Assembly: GCA_910587005.1 (NCBI GenBank)
Contig: CAJULB010000002.1
Span: 1 to 64,000, forward strand
Origin: an uncultured Christensenellaceae bacterium
GTDB lineage: Bacteria; Bacillota; Clostridia; Christensenellales; Borkfalkiaceae
Reading direction: 5' to 3'
DNA length: 64,000 nucleotides
Each line of letters begins with the position of its first letter. The first letter of the stretch is position 1. Positions 50,137-59,044 of the stretch are shown here, in pieces. The translations under genes were made by a program, and so were the position numbers. The notes under the pieces are model-generated. The model was not told the origin of the DNA. It searched no databases and worked only from the letters and a program-made list of their open reading frames with translations.

Positions 50137-51761
50137 TCAGGATTCCCTCCTTGATTTATTTTGTCTAAGATGCGGGGGACCAGAACAGCGACGAGCGCGT
50201 CGATCGGGTCGTTTTTGCTCGTGTCTCCCGTAGTCTTTGCGAGTTGCGCGTTTTCGTCTGCCAGCTGTTCAACGTTTGCCTCGTAGCTTCCGCCGTTGAT
50301 CCTGACTGTCGACTGTTCGCGAGTGGAGAAGCCGTTCTTGCAAGCGAGCTCCTCGGCTTGTATTTCCTTGACGGGGTCGAGCTGACCCTGCGACGGTCCG
50401 ATCCACTCGGAGCCGAGCCATGCGGCGCGGATCGCAGGATCGAGGAAGAAGCCCGGCGCAAAAATACGCCCACGAGCGATCGCCTCAGACAGCCAGACCT
50501 CGTAGAGAGGACGGCAGAAGTCATCGACAAACCACTCGCGGTACATTTTGAACATTTTCCATGCTTCCAGAAGTGCGGCGCGGCTGGCGCTGTATGAAGC
50601 GTTGAAGGCTTTGAGAAGAAGGTCGGCAGGTATTTCAAGTGCGGCGCCGACCTGTTTGCTTATGGACTGCATGAAGGCATCGAAGCCGCCCGCGGGGCGT
50701 TTCGGATCTCCGAACACGACGTCCTCGCCGGGCTTCAATACGTTCACCTGTCCGGGACCCATTTCGTACTCGTTTTCGTCCGTGCTGATTCCTTCGGGCG
50801 GTTCGCCGCCGCCGTCGCTGACCTCATTGAAGGGCATCGAGCTCGTGTCCGCTTCCGTTTTGATAAAAGCAGTGAAGAAGCTCTCAACGACCGCCGCCAT
50901 GAGTTCGCTGTCGGTATAGCGACGAGCTTGCAGGAGAGGCTCGATCACCTGCGCCAGATATGTTACGCCGCGATATTGCTCGGGGCGTTCCGCCTGCATA
51001 ATATGGAGGACGTTCGGGAGCCCCGTCTTTTCGCCGTAGGCGAGGACGCGCTCCCACTTTGTTTCCTTCGTTGTCTGCTCGAAGGGGTAGGTGTTGCGGA
51101 CGTAGTAGGCGACGATCTTGCCGTTTTTGTCGGTCTCGACGCCGTCGTAGATAGGGTTCCCGCCTTCCGTCTGCCCTTGTGTGAGGTTTCCGAAGTATGT
51201 CGCCCCGGCGATGTTTGCCATCGGGGTTGATATTCTGTCCGCCTCGATTATGTGGAAGCGCAGGCCGTATGGGTTGAGGGGCGTCGGCTCCTCGTGTCCC
51301 AGAAGAACGAAGCAGTCGCCGCTGAGAAGTTCAGACGAAAAAACGAGCTGCTGCGCCGTGTAGAAGTTATTGATCCCGATCGCGTCGCAGTTCATTTTAT
51401 TCGCAGCCCAGAGCTCGAACTCTTCCTCGGTTTTACGCTGCCAGACTTTCGCCTGTTCTGCTGTGAGCCCGAGGCGTTCGCGGTTCACTCTGCTTTTGAG
51501 CTGCAAGCCGCAGCCGATGACGTTCGTGCGGTTCGTCTTGATCGCCGACGTCGCGATCGGCGCCGCCATATACAGCATGCGCGCCCTTTGCCGGAGCGTT
51601 CTGTTGTTGGCGTCGATGTCCTCGTGTGGCGATCCGCTGGATGCGAGGAAGCCCTTGAGCGCCTTCTTCGTGTAGCTTGCACCCGCTTCGCCGTAGCCTT
51701 TGTTTTTAGGACGAGCAGGCGCCGCAACGAAGGGGGCGAGCTTTTTGTTGTTGTCGTTCAT
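50133..51761 (-). CDS. Portal protein (lambda gpB family)
   Basis: 542 residues. LRQRARMLYMAAPIATSAIKTNRTNVIGCGLQL and the PADLLLKAFNASYSASRAALLEAW stretch are typical of lambda-type portals. Forms the DNA gate at the capsid vertex. Confidence 0.93.
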   Translation of the reverse strand: MNDNNKKLAPFVAAPARPKNKGYGEAGASYTKKALKGFLASSGSPHEDIDANNRTLRQRARMLYMAAPIATSAIKTNRTNVIGCGLQLKSRVNRERLGLTAEQAKVWQRKTEEEFELWAANKMNCDAIGINNFYTAQQLVFSSELLSGDCFVLLGHEEPTPLNPYGLRFHIIEADRISTPMANIAGATYFGNLTQGQTEGGNPIYDGVETDKNGKIVAYYVRNTYPFEQTTKETKWERVLAYGEKTGLPNVLHIMQAERPEQYRGVTYLAQVIEPLLQARRYTDSELMAAVVESFFTAFIKTEADTSSMPFNEVSDGGGEPPEGISTDENEYEMGPGQVNVLKPGEDVVFGDPKRPAGGFDAFMQSISKQVGAALEIPADLLLKAFNASYSASRAALLEAWKMFKMYREWFVDDFCRPLYEVWLSEAIARGRIFAPGFFLDPAIRAAWLGSEWIGPSQGQLDPVKEIQAEELACKNGFSTREQSTVRINGGSYEANVEQLADENAQLAKTTGDTSKNDPIDALVAVLVPRILDKINQGGNPE

Positions 51762-51770
51762 GTTGCCTCC

Positions 51771-52049
51771 TTACCAGTCGCGCGGAACGACGCCGACGGC
51801 GCGGCGGGGTTTTATTCCGTCGAGCTGATCCTCGAGTTCCGCGATCTCGTTTTCGATTTCCTTGATCGCCTTCCTGACCGTGCTGAGGTCCGTGTTGTAC
51901 CTCGAGAGGTTGCGGGTTCCGACGCCGTAGCTCTGAACACCGCCGTCGAGCATTTCCTTCTCGCGTTTTCGGTAGAGGGCGAGCCGGTCGCGGAGATCCT
52001 TGAGCTTGTTCTCGATTCGCTCCTTCTTCCGGCAGTTGGTGTTTTTCAT
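51771..52049 (-). CDS. Coiled-coil head-tail connector (gpW-like position)
   Basis: 92 residues, long charged coiled coil (KKERIENKLKDLRDRLALYRKREK) and a PRRAVGV tail. It lies between terminase and portal, where lambda W and its analogues lie; PBSX-type phages carry a coiled-coil protein here. Confidence 0.7.
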   Translation of the reverse strand: MKNTNCRKKERIENKLKDLRDRLALYRKREKEMLDGGVQSYGVGTRNLSRYNTDLSTVRKAIKEIENEIAELEDQLDGIKPRRAVGVVPRDW

Positions 52050-52061
52050 GGTGCCTCCTTT

Positions 52062-53954
52062 TTACCAGTCGTCGCCGCTTCCGGTGATTTTCTTTTTCGG
52101 GCGCGCTGGCGGTTTATTTGCCGCGGGGGCGGCTGGTTTTGTGATTCCTTTCAGGCGGTTCTCGATCGCCGTGAGGTCGGGGTTTGCAAGCCTGAACGCC
52201 GCGTTCGCGTAGTTCCTGCAGTCGAGGGCTTCGTTGCGCTGGTGTCCGGGGATCTTTTCCCAGATCCAGACGTCGCCGCGCCGCGTCCGTGATAGAACGA
52301 GGCGCTCCGAGATAAGTCCAGAGAAGAACGTCGCGTCGTAGCCGCGATCACCGCGGGGGAAGTGTGAATAATTTCGCCCCGGTTCCTGCACCTTGAGCTT
52401 CTGCATGATCTTCGCCTTTCCGGCGTCGACGCCGATCGTGTACAGCCAGCAGGCGACTTTTTTGTTGTCCTTCAATGGAACGCGGGAGGGTATTCCGATA
52501 AACGGGACGTCTTGGCCGCCTTTGCCTTTGATAGCGAACACGCGCTTCGTGTGGCGCTTGCGGCATGCCGCGTACACTTCCTGCGTGTAGTGGCCGCCAG
52601 AGTCGACGAAGGTGCAGCTGATTCGGAGCCCCTTGCCGTCTTTGAACTTGTAGACGTGATCGATGACGTCGTCGAGGCGTTCCCAGACTTCCGCCGTGTC
52701 AGGGCGTCCCATGATGATGCCCTTCTCGATTCCCCAGTCCTCGCCGTAGTGGCCGTAGCCGACGACCTCGTACTCGAGGCGGTTGTCCTGAGTGTCGACG
52801 CCGCAGGTGAGGGCGAGAACTCCGTCGGGGAGTTCTGCGGGGTATTCTTCGCGGCGCGCCATGATTCCTTCCTCGTCCTCGATCTCTCCGCGTTCTTCCC
52901 AGAGCTCGCCGAACAGCGTGTTGTAGACGACCTTCAGCTTCTCGGGGTTTTTCTCAGCCTCGAGGAAGCGCTGGATGATCGTCGTCCATGTTACCCATGG
53001 AGACGAGAAGGCGTTGAGCCAGAACGACCTGACGCCGCGCTGGTACGCTTCGGGGTTTGCCGCGATCCACTTCTTGGGCGCCGCTCGAACTTCTTCCTCG
53101 GAACTCAACGCACCGCAGGACGGGCAGGTCCAGCTGATGTCCGTTACGGTGTAGTTAATTTTTCGGGCGACTTCGTGGCGCTCATACTTGAAGTTGATAT
53201 TCTCGAAGCGTATGTCGTGGAACTCTCCGCAGTGCGGGCATTTGGTGCACCAGCGTTCCTGCGTTCCGCGATAAAATGACGCCTCGATGTTGCTGCTGCC
53301 TTTGATCGTTGGAGTTGATACTTCGACTGCCTTCTTGTTGTAGAACGTCGTCTGGCGGGCTTTCGCCAGTTCCCACGGGTCGCCCTCGGTTCCTGCACTA
53401 AGCGCCCAGCGGTCGCGCTCGTCGCCGAAGATATAGCGGACGGGGGTCGAAGCGAGTGCGCTGGCGGTGTTCGAGCCGGTGAGTGTTAGCATACCACCGG
53501 GGAACGACTTCTGGAGGATGGTGTTGCCGCTGTCGCGGGACTTTATGTCCGAGACCTTCTCTCTGAGTCGCTTGCTGTCTCGTATCATCGGTGCGATCCT
53601 CAGACGCGAGAACTTGCGGGCGTCGTCGAGGGTCGGCTGGATGTACATTGTGCTCGCCGGGTCTTGGTCGATAACGTAGCCGATGCAGTTCAGAAGGAAC
53701 TCCGACTTGCCGACCTGAGAAGCGGCGACCATGACGATGTTTGTTACCTTTGGATCGTTGAACGCTTCCATCGGTTCTTTGAGGTATGGGGTCCGCGCAG
53801 TTCTCCACGGTCCAGCCTCGGCTGAATTTTCGGGCGACAGTCGACGGTGTCGATCCGCCCACTCTGCAACGGTTAAGTCGTCGGGGGGTGCAAAATTACG
53901 AACGGCGGGGGAGATCGCTTTATTGAGAAGCGCCTCAGCCTTCTTCGTCGTCAT
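52062..53954 (-). CDS. terL: Terminase large subunit (lambda gpA family)
   Basis: 630 residues. Walker A AASQVGKS, Zn-like cysteines (CTKCPHCGEF, CPSCGA) in the middle and the nuclease-region TCGVDTQDNRLEYEVVGYG. It cuts concatemers at cos and packages DNA with ATP. A lambda-type terminase implies cohesive ends. Confidence 0.95.
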   Translation of the reverse strand: MTTKKAEALLNKAISPAVRNFAPPDDLTVAEWADRHRRLSPENSAEAGPWRTARTPYLKEPMEAFNDPKVTNIVMVAASQVGKSEFLLNCIGYVIDQDPASTMYIQPTLDDARKFSRLRIAPMIRDSKRLREKVSDIKSRDSGNTILQKSFPGGMLTLTGSNTASALASTPVRYIFGDERDRWALSAGTEGDPWELAKARQTTFYNKKAVEVSTPTIKGSSNIEASFYRGTQERWCTKCPHCGEFHDIRFENINFKYERHEVARKINYTVTDISWTCPSCGALSSEEEVRAAPKKWIAANPEAYQRGVRSFWLNAFSSPWVTWTTIIQRFLEAEKNPEKLKVVYNTLFGELWEERGEIEDEEGIMARREEYPAELPDGVLALTCGVDTQDNRLEYEVVGYGHYGEDWGIEKGIIMGRPDTAEVWERLDDVIDHVYKFKDGKGLRISCTFVDSGGHYTQEVYAACRKRHTKRVFAIKGKGGQDVPFIGIPSRVPLKDNKKVACWLYTIGVDAGKAKIMQKLKVQEPGRNYSHFPRGDRGYDATFFSGLISERLVLSRTRRGDVWIWEKIPGHQRNEALDCRNYANAAFRLANPDLTAIENRLKGITKPAAPAANKPPARPKKKITGSGDDW

Positions 53955-54522
53955 CTTTCAGGAGATCGCTCAAGCCCTGACGCTCGCGGACGCGCTTCCT
54001 GTAGGCGTCGGCGTCGTACTTGTAGTTCGATAACTCCAGCAGGAGAGCGTTGACTTCCTGCTTGATCCTTTCAGATATTTCCGCAGGCTTGTTGAGCGGT
54101 GCGAGGTCGATCGCGAGGCGCCCGGGGAGCGCGAGAATCATGCTGCGGATGGTGAACACGAGGTCGGTCGTCATTGCTTCGACGTCCTCGCTGCGGTGCA
54201 TTTCGCCGCGGAGCTCTTTGAGTTCCATCTCGGCGATCTCTGCCTTTGCCGCGCGGAGGTCCGCGTCTGCTTTGATCTTCCGGCTCTCGTTCTGAGCGTC
54301 GTCTTTGCTTTCGCCCTTTTTTGCGACCTTTTCTTGCAGATAACCGATATATTTTTGAACTGTTTGCAGGAGGTCGTAGCGCCGCTTGTTGCCTTCGACT
54401 TTTTCCGTCGCCAGCACTCCGTCCTGCGTGAGTTGTTGGATCCGGCGAACAGTTAAGCCGAACAGCTTCGCGACAAACGTCGCGTCGACCATCGTCCGCT
54501 TTTGTTGCGGGGGTTGCGCCAT
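53935..54522 (-). CDS. terS: Terminase small subunit (Nu1-like)
   Basis: 195 residues. N-terminal winged helix (FVAKLFGLTVRRIQQLTQDGVLATEK) then helical coiled region. Binds the packaging site and recruits TerL. Overlaps TerL by 20 bases. Confidence 0.9.
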   Translation of the reverse strand: MAQPPQQKRTMVDATFVAKLFGLTVRRIQQLTQDGVLATEKVEGNKRRYDLLQTVQKYIGYLQEKVAKKGESKDDAQNESRKIKADADLRAAKAEIAEMELKELRGEMHRSEDVEAMTTDLVFTIRSMILALPGRLAIDLAPLNKPAEISERIKQEVNALLLELSNYKYDADAYRKRVRERQGLSDLLKDDDEEG

Positions 54523-54762
54523 GTTTGCCTCCTTTTTTTGCGTAACGAAACGGGTGAAAAAATTTTCTGGGGACTACGCGACTTTTGGGCTCGCGAGCAC
54601 CGCAGAAGAAAAATATCAACGACAGGACCCGCTGGGAACTTTTGTGGGCGCTCGCTGACGCGCTCCGTGCCTTCGCGGCTTTGCGTTTTCCTCTGGGATC
54701 CTGCCGGTGATAACTTGATAGGGGGCGCCGCCTTGGATGGGGCGGCGCTGGGTGGGGGTGGT
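54523..54762. other. Gap beside terminase, candidate cos region
   Basis: 240 bases without a gene, before the small terminase in transcription order. Lambda-type phages keep cos here. It contains inverted-repeat-like GC-rich stretches (CGACTTTTGGGCTCGCGAGC, GGCGCCGCC..GGCGGCGCT), but no match to a known cos can be claimed. Confidence 0.35.
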
Positions 54763-55359
54763 CTATTTCTTGGCGTAGCGGTCTATGTTGTGCTGCAACC
54801 TTGTCAGCATTAGATCGTTGAGCCTGACCTTTATGTCGGCGGCGACTTTTTCGTTGCCGATCATTTGCGGGATGCTTACTGTTCGGATCGCCTCGATAGG
54901 AAGGCGCGCCGCAGTTGTGCGCTTGAACGGGATCTCTGTCGTTCCGAGCTCCCCCGAGTGGGCGAGAAAAACGGCGCTCCCGAGCGCTTTCTTTTTGCCT
55001 TTATAAACGGACGCCTTGACGGTGTACTTCTTGCCGCCCTGTGGCCGCGTCCGTGGTGTCATTGAAAAGTGTGTGGGAGTGAGGAGGCGGCCGCGGTACG
55101 TCAGCTGTATGTTTTGCAGGCTGACGCCCCTGATCTTGATTTCTCCGACCGTTTTCGCGCCGCCTTTGGCTACCTTACCTGCCGCCGTTACTTCGCTTGA
55201 TTTGATAGCATAAACGGCTGTAACTGCTTTGGTTACCTGCGCGGGGGCGCGGGCTTTGCAGTCTTTCATGGTCTGGTTGACGGCTTTCTGGATGTCGCTC
55301 TGCGTTTTCTTCGCTTTGGAGAGAACGGCGTCCAGTCCGGGGATGGTGATGTCTAACAT
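54763..55359 (-). CDS. Minor tail protein Z-like
   Basis: 198 residues. MLDITIPGLDAVLSKAKKTQSD, then TYRGRLLTPTHFSMTPRTRPQGGKKYTV and PIEAIRTVSIPQM match the prophage minor tail protein Z family. Its location upstream of terminase, away from the tail genes, is unusual. Confidence 0.8.
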   Translation of the reverse strand: MLDITIPGLDAVLSKAKKTQSDIQKAVNQTMKDCKARAPAQVTKAVTAVYAIKSSEVTAAGKVAKGGAKTVGEIKIRGVSLQNIQLTYRGRLLTPTHFSMTPRTRPQGGKKYTVKASVYKGKKKALGSAVFLAHSGELGTTEIPFKRTTAARLPIEAIRTVSIPQMIGNEKVAADIKVRLNDLMLTRLQHNIDRYAKK

Positions 55360-55388
55360 GGCCGCCTCCGTCGTCCTGTTGATAAGTT

Positions 55389-55480
55389 AGGGCGGAGCAT
55401 AGAGCCGCCGCCCTGCCGTCCCTCTGGTGAGGGATCTGTCCGTAAAAAGAAAACCGCGTTCGGGTTTCCCCGTCGCGGTT
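55389..55480. terminator. Two hairpins upstream of the Z gene
   Basis: AGGGCGG/CCGCCCT (55389-55395 / 55408-55414) and AACCGCG/CGCGGTT (55452-55458 / 55474-55480), the latter flanked by A and T runs. They fill the 240-base gap before the regulator gene and could end early transcription; the late promoter may also lie here. Confidence 0.5.
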
Positions 55481-55602
55481 CTTTGACAGCATACACGATA
55501 GCACACTTAAACGCTGCGTTTCAATTCTTTTTTATTCCTTTTCCTGCCGTTCGCTGACATTCTTTCAGATTTCCGTCGGAAGTCGCGCGGAATTTTGCGG
55601 AA

Positions 55603-56070
55603 TTATTGCGGCGGCGGAGTGAATAACTCGGAGAGATTGAGTAGGGCGCGGCCGTGTGTTTTGAATACTTTGTCCATGTATTTGTCCGCTTCGACGTCGT
55701 AGTCTCTACGTTTTCCGTATAGGCGCAGGGCGATTTCTCGCCATTCGGCGCCGTAGTAGTAGCGGAGGTTGATGACGAGGGTCTCGGCAGGTGCGAGTTG
55801 TTCGACGTAGGTCTCCAGCGTGGCCCAGTCGTCGGCGATTTCTTTCTCTTTCTGCCTGACTTTTTCTTCGAGGGCGATCTTCCTCAGAACGACGCGCTCG
55901 GTCTGGCTCGTTCCGTCGCCGCCTCCGCGGGGCATCCCCGAGTAGTCGATGGCGCGAGTGCTCCCGTAGGATTCCTCCGCGAACTCGAGCTCCTGCTTCA
56001 GCGTGGCGAGTTTTTCGAGCATTTCCCTGTGTGCGTTTAGTCTTTCTTTGATCGCTTGCGTTTTCTTCAT
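55603..56070 (-). CDS. Late transcription regulator (DUF1492/ArpU-like)
   Basis: 155 residues: helical N-terminus and a sigma-region-4-like end (VINLRYYYGAEWREIALRLYGKRRDYDVEADKY). Proteins of this type sit just before terminase in Firmicutes phages and turn on late genes. AAGGAGG site. Confidence 0.8.
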   Translation of the reverse strand: MKKTQAIKERLNAHREMLEKLATLKQELEFAEESYGSTRAIDYSGMPRGGGDGTSQTERVVLRKIALEEKVRQKEKEIADDWATLETYVEQLAPAETLVINLRYYYGAEWREIALRLYGKRRDYDVEADKYMDKVFKTHGRALLNLSELFTPPPQ

Positions 56071-56083
56071 TGTTGCCGCCTCC

Positions 56084-56368
56084 TTAGTCGTTGTTGTAGA
56101 TTATCTTGTAAAATTCTCCGTCGCCGGAGGTTTGAAAAATATCGTACTCTCTCCGCTCGGTTATGAGCCATTCCGCCGCCCCGAGAACGGGGGCGATGTA
56201 TTTGACCTCAACGCCCCGGATCGCGCCGACCCTTTTGCAGCGCCGCGTCCGATCTTTTTCCGGAAGGGGAACGAAGTGCCGCCTCATGCGTTTGTACGCT
56301 TCGTCGTTTTGGACTTTGCACCCGAACGTCGGGGCGGTCTCACCGATAAGATGCAGATATTTTTCCAT
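56084..56368 (-). CDS. Small phage protein
   Basis: 94 residues with scattered basic residues (MRRHFVPLPEKDRTRRCKR). Unknown. Its ATG overlaps the stop of the restored methylase frame (TAATG), which supports that frame as the ancestral one. Confidence 0.55.
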   Translation of the reverse strand: MEKYLHLIGETAPTFGCKVQNDEAYKRMRRHFVPLPEKDRTRRCKRVGAIRGVEVKYIAPVLGAAEWLITERREYDIFQTSGDGEFYKIIYNND

Positions 56369-57710
56369 TAGTCGGCCGCCTCCTTAATGTTGTAAATTTC
56401 CGCATACTCTGACGGCGGGACGATCTTGCCGTTTCTTTTAAGCTGAACATTGCACCCCCCCCCCCCGCGATTTTGACGTACCGCTGAACGATTACGTCAG
56501 CGTAGTGCTCGTCGAGTTCCGAAGCGTAGCAGGTGCGGCCTGCTGTCTCGCAGGCGATCAATGTTGAGCCGCTTCCGGCGAAGAAGTCGATCACCTTGTC
56601 GCCTTTTTTGGTGGAGTTCAGGATCGCCTCGGTTATGAGCGCGACGGGCTTCATGGTCGGGTGCTCCTTGCTTTTCGTCGGACGGTCGTATTCCCAGACG
56701 CTCGTCGTGTGGAATTGTCCGCCGCCGTAAAATTTGTGCTTTTCGTTCCAGCCGAACGCGATCGGCTCGTGTTGGTAGTTGTAGTCGGCGCGGTTCAGGA
56801 CGATCGACTGTTTCCTCCAGATGAGCTCGTGCTTGACTTGCCAGCCGGCGCGGATCATTGCGAGCATCATCATCATGTGCGTCGACCCTTGCGGCATGCA
56901 GCAGTAGAGCGAGCAGTGCGGGGCAGCGTGTTTTCTCATATTCTCAAACGCGGGCGTCCAGAGTTTAGCCGCTGCCTCCTCGTCCGTTGCGAAGTTGTCG
57001 TTCAGGATCTTCCGCTCCCTGTCGTGGCCGTCGGTATAGTCCACATTATAGGGCGGGTCGGTGAATACGAGGTCGGCGAGGTTTCCCTCCATAAGCGCAT
57101 CCGCGTCCGCTGCGTTTGTTGCGTCTCCGCAGATCAGGCGGTGGCGGCCGAGGATCCAGACGTCGCCGCGCTTTGTTACCGGTTTTACAGGTGCCAGCGG
57201 GACGTCGTCGGGATCTGCTGTGAGTTCATTGTCAACCGCTTCCGAGAAGGCGGCGGCGATTTCGTCGTATTCGTCGGAGCTGTAGCCGGTGCGCTCGAAG
57301 TCGATGCCGCTCGTGTCAATGTCTGCGAAGATTTCCGCCAGAAGGCGCTCGTCGGTTTCGGAGAGCTCGGCGATCTTGTTGTCTGCCGTCAGGTCTGCAA
57401 GTTCCGCCGCCTCTGATTCGTATGTCTGGAAGTCGACGGGGACCTCGTCAAGTCCTTCATGAATTGCGGCCAGAAGTCGGCCGTGTCCTTTTACGACGAG
57501 CCCCGAGCGGGTGCTCACGGTGATCGGGTTGCGCCAGCCGTTGCCGCGTATTACGGCGCCGAGGCGTTCGATCTGTTCGTCGGGGTGTTTGTTCGGGTTC
57601 TTCGGGTTCGGCTTCAGATCCGCCGCCCGGATGATCGCGTCGTGGGCGCAGTAGACGGGAACGCCGGCCGCAGTTGCTTTGGGTTTGGTTTCCGTTGTGG
57701 TCTTTTTCAT
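56340..57710 (-). CDS. ParB-methylase fusion with poly-G frameshift
   Basis: 456 residues as read. N-terminal ParB/Srx-like domain (LKPNPKNPNKHPDEQIERLG, GHGRLLAA) then an N4/N6 methylase with FTDPPYNVDYTDG (motif IV), IDFFAGSGSTLIACE (SAM motif I). Near codon 415 a run of 12 G's (plus-strand C at 56455-56466) puts the last 41 codons out of frame. With 13 or 10 G's the end would read NVQLKRNGKIVPPSEYAEIY.., homologous to the end of the neighbour at 57707, stopping at 56368. The present state is therefore C-terminally altered. Phase variation or a sequencing error are both possible. Confidence 0.88.
   Translation of the reverse strand: MKKTTTETKPKATAAGVPVYCAHDAIIRAADLKPNPKNPNKHPDEQIERLGAVIRGNGWRNPITVSTRSGLVVKGHGRLLAAIHEGLDEVPVDFQTYESEAAELADLTADNKIAELSETDERLLAEIFADIDTSGIDFERTGYSSDEYDEIAAAFSEAVDNELTADPDDVPLAPVKPVTKRGDVWILGRHRLICGDATNAADADALMEGNLADLVFTDPPYNVDYTDGHDRERKILNDNFATDEEAAAKLWTPAFENMRKHAAPHCSLYCCMPQGSTHMMMMLAMIRAGWQVKHELIWRKQSIVLNRADYNYQHEPIAFGWNEKHKFYGGGQFHTTSVWEYDRPTKSKEHPTMKPVALITEAILNSTKKGDKVIDFFAGSGSTLIACETAGRTCYASELDEHYADVIVQRYVKIAGGGGAMFSLKETARSSRRQSMRKFTTLRRRPTNGKISASYR
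56455..56466 (-). repeat. 12-nt poly-G tract in methylase 1
   Basis: Twelve C's on the plus strand (G's in the coding strand). The other 12-nt tract of the window is in the MT-A70 gene (63382-63393). Length 12 gives the off/altered frame here. Confidence 0.9.
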
Positions 57711-59044
57711 TCGTCGCCGCCTCCGCAGTTGAAAATTTGCTCATATTCGGACGCGGGGATCTCTTTGCTGTTCCTGACGAGCTTGACGTCGTGGCTGCCA
57801 GTCTGGCGGATCCAGCGCTTGACGATGACGTCGGTGTATTCGGGTTTCAGTTCCATGACGTAGGCGGTCTGACCTTTTGCTTCCGCTGCCGCGAGACTTG
57901 TGCCGCTTCCGCCGAACGGGTCGTAAACGCCCGCCGCCCATTCCATATTGTCGAGGAGGATCTCAAAAACTTCCTCGGGCTTCTGTGTCGGGTGCAGTTC
58001 GTTCCCGGAGCGAGTGCACTCGATGACGTTGCCGTAGCCCTTGTGGTTGTCGAAGTGTGTCTTTGCGCGGTTTCCGAAGCATACGAGCTCATGCTGCGAG
58101 CGCCAGCCGAGGCCCATGCCCGGCGTCTTTTTATTCCAGACGATCATCGACTTGACGCCGAAGCTCGCGCCTTCCATAAGGTCGAACAGGTAGACCCACA
58201 TGCGCCAGTCGGTGAATATGTACGCATACAGACAGGGAATATCGGCGAGCGCCTTCTGGATAAGGTTCTGATAGCCGCGCGTCGACAGGATGTCGTTCGC
58301 GATTTTCGGAGCTTCGCCGTCTTTTTTCACGGTTCCGATGCTGCCGATGCTTTTCCCTGATTCTTGGAAGCCGCCCGAACAGTACGGGGGATCCGTCAGG
58401 AGGATCTGCGGCGCATTTCCGTCGAGGAGTTGAGCCCTGTCCGCCGGGACGGTGCAGTTCCCGCACATGACGCGGTGCTTGCCGTTCAGGATCCAGACGT
58501 CGCCATATTTTGTAACAGGGGCGGCGGGAGTTTCAGGAACATCGTCGAGATCTTCCTCGTTGTCGGACGCGGCGATGGTTTCGTTTAAGCTGGCCGCGAT
58601 TTCGTCGTATTCTTCCGACGAGTAGCCCGACAGGCTGAAGTCTATGTCGCCGGCGTTTATTTCCGCAAAAACTTCGACGAGGAGCTTGTTGTCCGTCTCC
58701 GCGAGTTCCGCGATCCTGTTGTCTGCCGTCAGGTCTGCAAGTTCCGCCGCCTCGCTTTCGTAGTCTTGGAAGTCGACGGGGACCTCGTCGAGTTCTTCGA
58801 GCTGCGCGGCCAGAAGGCGGCCGTGTCCTTTTACAACGTAGCCGGAGCGGGTGCTCACGGTGATCGGGTTGCGCCAGCCGTTGCCGCGTATGATTCCGCC
58901 GAGCGCTTCGATCTGGCTTTGCGGGTGCTTGTTCGGGTTCTTCGGGTTCGGCTTCAGTTCTGCCGTCGGAACGATCCTGTCGTGTGCGCAGTAGACGGGG
59001 ATCCCCGCCGCCTGCGCTTTTGCCTTTGCTGTCTTTGTACTCAT
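57707..59044 (-). CDS. ParB-methylase fusion 2
   Basis: 445 residues, homologous to the product at 56340-57710 in all parts: ParB-like N-terminus, GHGRLLAAQL, TDPPYCSGG (motif IV), DPFGGSGTSLAAAE (SAM motif), and C-terminal VKLVRNSKEIPASEYEQIFN. A tandem duplication that has diverged in the target region, so likely different specificity. No homopolymer. ATGA overlaps on both sides. Confidence 0.9.
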   Translation of the reverse strand: MSTKTAKAKAQAAGIPVYCAHDRIVPTAELKPNPKNPNKHPQSQIEALGGIIRGNGWRNPITVSTRSGYVVKGHGRLLAAQLEELDEVPVDFQDYESEAAELADLTADNRIAELAETDNKLLVEVFAEINAGDIDFSLSGYSSEEYDEIAASLNETIAASDNEEDLDDVPETPAAPVTKYGDVWILNGKHRVMCGNCTVPADRAQLLDGNAPQILLTDPPYCSGGFQESGKSIGSIGTVKKDGEAPKIANDILSTRGYQNLIQKALADIPCLYAYIFTDWRMWVYLFDLMEGASFGVKSMIVWNKKTPGMGLGWRSQHELVCFGNRAKTHFDNHKGYGNVIECTRSGNELHPTQKPEEVFEILLDNMEWAAGVYDPFGGSGTSLAAAEAKGQTAYVMELKPEYTDVIVKRWIRQTGSHDVKLVRNSKEIPASEYEQIFNCGGGDE

